DNA of 39,896 nucleotides from JBCDBL01 sp039183635 (GTDB taxonomy: Bacteria; Pseudomonadota; Alphaproteobacteria; Caulobacterales; Parvularculaceae), in the NCBI GenBank assembly GCA_039183635.1, contig JBCDBL010000016.1, positions 1 through 39,896 on the forward strand. The letters are read 5' to 3'. The position numbers were made by a program, and so were the translations under genes. The notes under the pieces are model-generated. The model was not told the origin of the DNA, ran no database searches, and saw only the letters and a program-made list of their open reading frames with translations. Positions 34,477 to 39,896 of the stretch are shown one piece after another (the stretch's first letter is position 1; each line of letters starts with the position of its first letter).

Positions 34477-34501
34477 ATGCAAGCGCCTGATAGAAAAATG
34501 A
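34370..34501 (+). CDS. Possible 43-residue basic peptide overlapping the MFS start
   Basis: ATG at 34370 opens MKRNTVLIKSFFSITDELVK and continues to a lysine-rich end. Its TGA overlaps the ATG at 34498 inside the MFS gene (ATGA), the arrangement of coupled genes. No ribosome site is visible, and a chance frame is just as likely. Confidence 0.2.
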   Translation: MKRNTVLIKSFFSITDELVKWDVKLNTSRAKNALKRCKRLIEK

Positions 34502-35838
34502 ACAAAACCAGCACCACTTCATCCAGGAAAAAGTTTTCAATTGGCATTGGGCCCGTAACCAACCCTGCAAGCGTCAGCATGCGGGAGCGCTATTATGTCC
34601 TGTTTGTCCTTTATATAATTTACGCCCTGAACTTCCTGGATCGCCAAATTTTATCGATCCTGTTCGAACCGATGAAGGCCGACCTTCAACTGTCGGACAC
34701 GCAACTTGGCTTTTTGAGCGGGCTCGCCTTCGCCATGTTTTACGCCACCTTCGGCATCCCCGTGGCGCGGCTTGCCGATCGGCGTTCACGACGCAACATC
34801 ATCGGCATAAGCCTTGCCTTGTGGAGCGGCATGACAGCTTTATGCGGTATGGCGATGAATTTCTGGCAGCTTACCCTGGCGCGCTTTGGCGTCGCCATTG
34901 GCGAGGCCGGATGCGTCGCACCGGCGCAATCCATGTTGGCGGACTATTTCCCTGAACACATGCGCGGCCGTGTAATGGCGATATTCGCCTCCGCCATTTA
35001 TGTCGGAATTCTACTCGGTTTGTTGATGGGCGGATGGGTCAGCGAACTATACGGATGGCGCATAGCCTTCTTTGTCGCCGGTGTGCCGGGAATCTTGGTT
35101 GCAATTGTTTTCATGTTCACGGTGCGTGAACCGATTAGAGGCATGGAAGACCGCACGCCCCCGCCTGTATCGGAAAATACTTTCTGGCAAGACCTGGGAA
35201 TTCTCCTGAAACGCCCGACATTTGTCGCCGTCGCTATAGGTCTTGGGCTCCAATCCATTGCAGGATACGGCATAACAACCTGGCTGCCTGCCTTTTACCA
35301 GCGGTTTCACGATATGTCCGGCGGCGAAGTCGGCACAGTGCTCGCTCTCATTATTGGTGTCGGCGGTACGATCGGCTCGATTATTGGCGGCTGGCTTAGC
35401 GACGCTCTCGCGAAAAACGACAAACGTTGGTATCTGTGGATAAGCGCGATTGCAGCACTTGTCGTACTCCCGTTTTTCTTCGGCGCTCTTGTAATTGAAA
35501 ACACTCAAATAAGTCTTGTCTTGCTGGCGGTTGGGATGGTTATCGGCGCGATCCATTCCGGCCCTCTCTATGCAAGCATATTGGGCATTCTGGAGCCTCA
35601 ACTGAGGGCTGTCGGCACTGCAACAGTCTTGTTCGCCAACAACCTTATAGGCATCGGACTTGGCTCTCTCATTGTAGGCGCTATGAGCGACGCCTTCGCC
35701 CTCATCGGTCAGGACGAATCGCTGCGGTACTCGATGCTGATGTCGCTCGTCTTTTTGATATTGGCGGCTATTGGAATGTATATCGGCAGCCGAACCCAGA
35801 TCCAGGATTGGTACGATAAATCTGTTAAGTGTACGTGA
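34477..35838 (+). CDS. MFS transporter, spinster-like
   Basis: Inner-membrane transporter of 453 residues (446 if started at the ATG 34498) with 12 hydrophobic helices. Signatures: LYIIYALNFLDRQILSILFE in helix 1, the loop ARLADRRSRRNIIG, and RFGVAIGEAGCVAPAQSMLA. Helix 1 and the GEAG segment are typical of the spinster-like MFS proteins that often sit beside acyl-CoA synthetases and thiolases in alphaproteobacteria. First gene of a five-gene plus-strand operon, so it probably imports the acid that the next gene activates. Neither start has a clear ribosome site. Confidence 0.88.
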   Translation: MQAPDRKMNKTSTTSSRKKFSIGIGPVTNPASVSMRERYYVLFVLYIIYALNFLDRQILSILFEPMKADLQLSDTQLGFLSGLAFAMFYATFGIPVARLADRRSRRNIIGISLALWSGMTALCGMAMNFWQLTLARFGVAIGEAGCVAPAQSMLADYFPEHMRGRVMAIFASAIYVGILLGLLMGGWVSELYGWRIAFFVAGVPGILVAIVFMFTVREPIRGMEDRTPPPVSENTFWQDLGILLKRPTFVAVAIGLGLQSIAGYGITTWLPAFYQRFHDMSGGEVGTVLALIIGVGGTIGSIIGGWLSDALAKNDKRWYLWISAIAALVVLPFFFGALVIENTQISLVLLAVGMVIGAIHSGPLYASILGILEPQLRAVGTATVLFANNLIGIGLGSLIVGAMSDAFALIGQDESLRYSMLMSLVFLILAAIGMYIGSRTQIQDWYDKSVKCT

Positions 35839-35844
35839 GAGAGA

Positions 35845-37389
35845 ATGTCAGAATTTGTTCCATATGCGGCATCCATCAGAGATTTCGCCGAAACGCAGCC
35901 AGATAAAGACGCCCTGATTATACATACGCCGCATAAACGGGAAGCGTATACGTATCGTCAATATAATGAAAAGATGGACGCCTTCGCAGCCGAAATGGCG
36001 ACCTGTGGCGTCGATGCTGAAAGCGGCGTCATTGTTGTAAGCCCAAACAGCTCCGCGGCGGCTATAGCATCATCCGCCGCCTGGCGTTTAGGCGCATTCG
36101 TCGCACCGATCAGCGTTAAATCAACCCAGTCAGACCTGGACGCCGTAATCGCAAACATGAAAGAGGCGAAATCAAAAATATTCGTCCTGTCCGATCATGT
36201 TCTTGCGAAAAAAAATGCGAAGAACATTTCACTTGAATCTTTGCATAAAAATCAGGCTCAAGGTCTTATTCGAGACCACGCCCCTTCTCCAGCGAGAGCC
36301 ATTCCGAGCGGCGGGACAACCGGGCGCGCGAAGCTGATTGTCGATGAAACGCCGTGGGGGAGAAACTCGGACGCAACAATCATACGCGCGCTTAACACTT
36401 TCGGATGGGCAGACGCGGATCGTATTTTGGTATACAGCCCGCTTTATCACAATGTTGGGCAAACGCTGACCCATCTTGCGTTGATGCAAGGACAAACAGC
36501 GGTTCTTATGGATAGGTTCGATGCCGCACGTGCGCAAACCATTATCCAGAATGAGCGGATTGAGTTCTTTTTCGCCGTACCAACACATATTCAGCGATGG
36601 ATGGACTTACCAGGTCTTAATAAAGAAAACTTCGCAACCGTTAAATCCATGTATCACGCCGGTGCGATCTGCTCAAAAGCACTGAAGGAGAAATGGATTG
36701 CATTCCTCGGGGCGGACCGCATTTGGGAATTATTCGGCGCAACCGATGGCACAGGGCTGACAATTATTCATGGTGAAGAATGGTTGCGCCATAAGGGCTC
36801 TGTGGGGCGTCCTTTCTCATCTGATATCCGCATTCTTGATGATAAGTTGAATTCTGTCCCGAATGGCGAAGTCGGACAAATATATATGAAAATGCATGGC
36901 GCCGCTGCGGACGATCCGGGTTTTAAATACCTGGGGGCGCCGACGCCATTGGCGACGCCCGAAGGCTATCGGACGGTCGGGGATATGGGCTGGCTGGATG
37001 AGGACGGCTACCTTTTTATAGCTGACCGACGGACAGATATGATTATCACGGGCGGAGCGAACGTCTTCCCGGCTGAGGTGGAGGCCGCTTTACGGCGACA
37101 CCCAGGCATTGGCGAGGTTGCGGTCATCGGCCTGCCAGACGAAAAATGGGGCCGTCGCGTGCACGCTATCATTGTCGCCGCGCGCCCGGACGCCGCACCG
37201 ACGCCAAGTGAGATCGACAGTTTTATGAGCACCGAAATTGTTGCGTACAAGAAACCAAAAACATACTCGTTCCGACATTCCCTTCTTTACACAGATGTTG
37301 ATAAACTAGATAGAAAACGTCTTATCGAAGAATGTTTGAGCGGGGAGGCGACGGATGACAGCGCTACGGTATTAAAAAATCTCACATAA
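35845..37389 (+). CDS. Acyl-CoA synthetase (AMP-binding, ANL superfamily)
   Basis: ATP-dependent acid:CoA ligase of 514 residues. The phosphate loop is IPSGGTTGRAKLIVDE, weakly conserved compared with the usual TSGTTGxPKG. The adenine segment is IWELFGATDGTGL, the hinge Asp region is YLFIADRRTDMIITGGANVF, and the C-terminal lysine lies in DVDKLDRKRLIEE. It would activate the acid imported by the MFS protein. It is the only CoA ligase in the window, so it could in principle serve cyclohexanecarboxylate or pimelate too, although its own operon suggests another substrate. GAGAGAG precedes the ATG, 6 bases after the MFS stop. Confidence 0.88.
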   Translation: MSEFVPYAASIRDFAETQPDKDALIIHTPHKREAYTYRQYNEKMDAFAAEMATCGVDAESGVIVVSPNSSAAAIASSAAWRLGAFVAPISVKSTQSDLDAVIANMKEAKSKIFVLSDHVLAKKNAKNISLESLHKNQAQGLIRDHAPSPARAIPSGGTTGRAKLIVDETPWGRNSDATIIRALNTFGWADADRILVYSPLYHNVGQTLTHLALMQGQTAVLMDRFDAARAQTIIQNERIEFFFAVPTHIQRWMDLPGLNKENFATVKSMYHAGAICSKALKEKWIAFLGADRIWELFGATDGTGLTIIHGEEWLRHKGSVGRPFSSDIRILDDKLNSVPNGEVGQIYMKMHGAAADDPGFKYLGAPTPLATPEGYRTVGDMGWLDEDGYLFIADRRTDMIITGGANVFPAEVEAALRRHPGIGEVAVIGLPDEKWGRRVHAIIVAARPDAAPTPSEIDSFMSTEIVAYKKPKTYSFRHSLLYTDVDKLDRKRLIEECLSGEATDDSATVLKNLT

Positions 37390-37422
37390 TTGTTTATTGA
37401 ACGCGTATGGGAATATGGTCAA

Positions 37423-37854
37423 ATGAGCCTAATCGCCAGTGAAATTCTTCCTTTCATTACGCCGGAAACCCAACCTTTTTGGGATTCCGTTAAAGCTGAA
37501 CGCCCCGCGCTTCCACGCTGCAACAGCTGCAATTCCTTTTACTTTCCACCCGCACCGGTGTGCCCCATATGCGCTTCACGAGACATCACGTGGACTGAAA
37601 TTTCTGGTGATGCAACGCTTTACAGTTATATGATTACCGAAAATCCATGGCCGGAATGGAATAGCGATGGCCCAATGTCTGTCGCCCATATCGTCCTGAA
37701 AGAAGGGCCGCGCCTGATTTCAACGGTTGTAGATTGCCCGCAAACACCGGCGGCGCTACGTATAGATATGGCGCTAAAGGCGACATTCCGTCTGTTTGGC
37801 GACCGGAAGATGCTCTGCTTCAAACCGGTTAACGATGGAGAGCGCTTATCATGA
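37423..37854 (+). CDS. DUF35 zinc-ribbon / OB-fold acyl-CoA-binding protein
   Basis: Protein of 143 residues with a zinc ribbon (Cys33, Cys36, Cys47 and Cys50 in PRCNSCNSF and PVCPICAS) followed by an OB fold (ITWTEISGDATLYSYMITEN and SVAHIVLKEGPRLISTVV). Such proteins pair with thiolase-like partners; ChsH2's DUF35 domain with Ltp2 in steroid side-chain cleavage is a studied case. I start at the ATG 37423; an in-frame TTG at 37390 gives an unlikely N-terminus. Its stop overlaps the thiolase start by 4 bases (ATGA), so the two subunits are coupled. Confidence 0.88.
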   Translation: MSLIASEILPFITPETQPFWDSVKAERPALPRCNSCNSFYFPPAPVCPICASRDITWTEISGDATLYSYMITENPWPEWNSDGPMSVAHIVLKEGPRLISTVVDCPQTPAALRIDMALKATFRLFGDRKMLCFKPVNDGERLS

Positions 37855-39011
37855 TCTCTCCAGGAAAATACGCAGTCGTCGGGGCCTCAGAGTCAACACA
37901 AATCGGTAAAGTCCCGCACCTGTCGTCCGTAGGCCTTGCATTAGACGCAGCCGTCAACGCCCTTGAAGACGCCGGACTAAAACCAAACGACATTGACGGC
38001 CTGACAACAGGCTACCTCCCTCCCGGGGACATCGCTATGCAGCTCGGAGTTTATCCGACATGGGTCGACAACACCGTTGTCGGGGGATGCTCATGGATGT
38101 TCCATTTACGAAGCGCAATCGCCGCAATCGAAGCAGGATACTGCAGCACCGTGCTCATCGTTTACGGCGAAGCGGGCCGCAGCCATAAGGCGGTGCCGAA
38201 TGTATACGACATTGGGTGCAAAGGATCCGTTTCTCAGCAGTTTGACTATCCCTATGGCGGCCAAAACCTACAAGCCGCCCTCTTCGCGATCCCTATCGTA
38301 AGATACATGCATGAATACGGGCTAACGGAAGAGCAGCTCGCCATGGTTCCCGTCGTTCAACGCGATTGGTCGATGAAAAACCCGCGTGCAAAACTCAAAG
38401 ACCCAATTACGGTTGATGAGGTGCTATCCTCACGGATGATTGCATGGCCGATTCGACGTGCGATGTGCTGTCTCGTTTCAGACGCTGGCGGGGCGCTGAT
38501 CGTTACTTCTTCTGAACGGGCGAAGGACTTTCCAAAGCCTCCCGTATACGTTTTAGGCAGCGGCGCCGCTATCGAGACGGGCGTCGCAAGCCCAGCTGGC
38601 GTTCGGGACCCTCTACACCCGGCCTTTATAAAAACCTCTGCCGATAATGCTCTTAAATCAGCGGATGTAGCGCTTTCGGACATAGATCACCTTATGATTT
38701 ATGATGCATTTGCACATAACCCAATCATGGGCCTGGAGGGACTTGGGTTCGTTCCCTATGGCGAAGGCGGCGCCTATATCGCCGATGGAAACACACGCCC
38801 TGGCGGCGCGTTGCCGATGAATACGAATGGCGGCGGTTTATCCTACGCCCATTCGGGGTCCTACGGAATGTTGTGTATGCAAGAATCCATCCGCCAGTTG
38901 CGCGGCGAGGCCGCCGCTCAAATAGAAAACGCAACATTGTCAATGGCGCATGGATGGGGCGGATTTTGGTCCGCCTGCGCGACTGTTATCTTTTCAAACG
39001 ACAAACCGTAG
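37851..39011 (+). CDS. Thiolase-like protein (SCP2/Ltp type), partner of the DUF35 protein
   Basis: Thiolase-fold protein of 386 residues. Cys80 in VVGGCSWMFHL occupies the nucleophile position. The usual NEAFA reads IYDAFAHNP (Tyr284, Asp285), and the GHP region reads NTNGGGLSYAHSGSYGM, keeping His334. The final motif is MAHGWGGFWSACATVIF rather than CxGGG. Changes of this kind mark the SCP2/Ltp subgroup, some of which are retro-aldolases, not thiolases. With DUF35 as partner, it probably cleaves or condenses a branched or cyclic acyl-CoA. Which reaction is not decidable from sequence. Confidence 0.85.
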   Translation: MISPGKYAVVGASESTQIGKVPHLSSVGLALDAAVNALEDAGLKPNDIDGLTTGYLPPGDIAMQLGVYPTWVDNTVVGGCSWMFHLRSAIAAIEAGYCSTVLIVYGEAGRSHKAVPNVYDIGCKGSVSQQFDYPYGGQNLQAALFAIPIVRYMHEYGLTEEQLAMVPVVQRDWSMKNPRAKLKDPITVDEVLSSRMIAWPIRRAMCCLVSDAGGALIVTSSERAKDFPKPPVYVLGSGAAIETGVASPAGVRDPLHPAFIKTSADNALKSADVALSDIDHLMIYDAFAHNPIMGLEGLGFVPYGEGGAYIADGNTRPGGALPMNTNGGGLSYAHSGSYGMLCMQESIRQLRGEAAAQIENATLSMAHGWGGFWSACATVIFSNDKP

Positions 39012-39036
39012 CGGCGCAGGCGCCCGGGAGAGTTCA

Positions 39037-39531
39037 ATGAATACAAATGTGAAAAGCGCCAAAATTATAAATCTTTGCAGCGCTCCCCACTTCAGGGATG
39101 AAGTTGTACGTCAAAATCATGATGAATGGGCGGACACCATCGACATGGATTTTAAGACCATGTCGACGCTCTTTTCTGTCGATCAACCAGATAACGTGCT
39201 TCCCGTTACCTTAATTGCGCTCATCGACGACCGTTACGCCGGGTGCGGCAGTCTGCGAGAGGCCCCTTTGGGCGTTCACAAATACCCAGAGGCTTACCAT
39301 GACGACAAACCCTGGCTCAGCAATCTCTGGGTCGCAGAATGGGCGCGTGGTCAAAAGCTGGCGACACGCCTTGTTGCAGCTATCGAAGATGAAGTTCGCA
39401 GGCTGGGTTTCAAAGCAATGTATATATCGACTTTTGTAGAAAATTCCCTGTACGATCAAATGGGATATAAAGAAGTGAGCAACAGCTTCTTAAAAGATAA
39501 GCCTTTACGCTCCCTAAGGCGCGCTTTGTAG
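39037..39531 (+). CDS. GNAT-family N-acetyltransferase
   Basis: Acetyl-CoA-dependent acyltransferase of 164 residues. The core is LIALIDDRYAGCGSL, then WLSNLWVAEWARGQKLATRL (motif A, with RGQKLA as the pyrophosphate loop), AIEDEVRRLGFKAMYISTF and SLYDQMGYKEV. I start at 39037, where GGGAGAG gives a ribosome site; a longer in-frame start overlaps the thiolase gene. Last gene of the operon, 25 bases after the thiolase-like gene. Acceptor unknown. Confidence 0.85.
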   Translation: MNTNVKSAKIINLCSAPHFRDEVVRQNHDEWADTIDMDFKTMSTLFSVDQPDNVLPVTLIALIDDRYAGCGSLREAPLGVHKYPEAYHDDKPWLSNLWVAEWARGQKLATRLVAAIEDEVRRLGFKAMYISTFVENSLYDQMGYKEVSNSFLKDKPLRSLRRAL

Positions 39532-39539
39532 CACGGCTC

Positions 39540-39583
39540 AAGGAGGGACCGTTTACTCTGGTTCCTTAAAATTTCTCTTTTTT
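39540..39583 (+). terminator. Possible terminator of the MFS-GNAT operon
   Basis: Bulged stem AAGGA(GGG)ACC / GGTTCCTT at 39540-39567, followed by AAAATTTCTC and TTTTTT to 39583. The stem is imperfect, but its position 8 bases after the GNAT stop supports it. Confidence 0.45.
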
Positions 39584-39669
39584 AGACGTCCATATCCTAA
39601 TTTGCTCAACCGCGAAGCGCCTGTCCGGTCTCATAACGCTGTCGCGGGCAGCGGCGTGTCTGGCGATTA

Positions 39670-39896
39670 TTAAGGCGCCCTTAAAGGCGCTATTGTCGTT
39701 TTTGGCTGAATGTTGGTGCGGATGGAGAGAACAAAATGGGCACTGGAATCATTGTGCTTTTTTGCCCTCGCTCTCAAAAAAATGTCCCATAAGCTCAAAA
39801 CTACGATTGGATATTCAGTCAAAGCTAGCAGAAAATCGCGCTGCACATAAGACGGATGAATACACGCAAGATGGTTCAAAAAACTCGTCTTGCGGA
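39670..39896 (-). other. Open frame running off the right edge, unidentified
   Basis: A minus-strand frame is open from the right edge to a TAA at 39670, at least 75 codons, containing LTEYPIVVLSLWDIFLRARA. I do not recognise it, and it may be non-coding. The palindrome GCGCC-CTTAAA-GGCGC (39675-39690) lies at its end. Otherwise I see no gene between the GNAT stop and the edge. Confidence 0.22.

Noticed and set aside
35047..35601. Open frame of 184 codons opposite the MFS gene
   Set aside because: Antisense to a clear 12-helix transporter and rich in low-complexity charged residues; no family features.

Overview
The window looks like the chromosome of an alphaproteobacterium. This rests on family resemblance: a fused 2-oxoacid:ferredoxin oxidoreductase of about 1,150 residues, a large TonB-dependent receptor, badHI and pim genes close to those of Rhodopseudomonas, and TAGAGC-type intergenic repeats. 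I cannot place it more finely. There are about 30 genes, nearly all catabolic enzymes or transporters. There is no tRNA, rRNA, CRISPR array or intact mobile element, and I see no gene for a DNA-binding regulator.

Region 1 (1-11,495) is an alicyclic-acid / pimeloyl-CoA cluster. On the minus strand lie a FadH-type dienoyl-CoA reductase (cut by the left edge) and a badK-like hydratase / badI / badH operon. On the plus strand lie a frameshifted enoyl-CoA hydratase and a five-gene operon ordered pimF-pimB-pimC-pimD-pimE. Together they could take cyclohexenecarboxyl-CoA through 2-hydroxy- and 2-ketocyclohexanecarboxyl-CoA to pimeloyl-CoA, and then by beta-oxidation to glutaryl-CoA and acetyl-CoA. 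The CoA ligases, the cyclohexanecarboxyl-CoA dehydrogenase and glutaryl-CoA dehydrogenase are not in this cluster. Three copies of one palindrome (TGTAAATATATTTACA and two TGTAAATATATTGACA-type copies, one in each orientation) sit only at the divergent promoters of this cluster, so it looks like a single local regulon.

Region 2 (11,569-28,018) looks like amino-acid, peptide and 2-hydroxy/2-oxo-acid catabolism: the fused oxidoreductase, an FMN 2-hydroxyacid dehydrogenase overlapping an M20 amidohydrolase, a GPH-type permease, a TonB receptor, a serine/threonine dehydratase of the animal SDS type, an S9 peptidase, a branched-chain aminotransferase and an EamA exporter.

Region 3 (28,019-34,476) is sparser. 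It holds a small secreted protein, a glyoxalase-fold protein, an alpha/beta hydrolase, a cluster of intergenic repeats, an FAH-family hydrolase coupled to an Asp/Glu-racemase-like protein, a MAPEG protein and two gene-poor stretches.

Region 4 (34,477-39,531) is a plus-strand operon of an MFS transporter, an acyl-CoA synthetase, a DUF35 zinc-ribbon/OB protein, a thiolase-like protein and a GNAT acetyltransferase. The DUF35/thiolase pair resembles partners known from steroid side-chain degradation. The last 365 bases hold terminator-like hairpins and an unidentified open frame running off the right edge.
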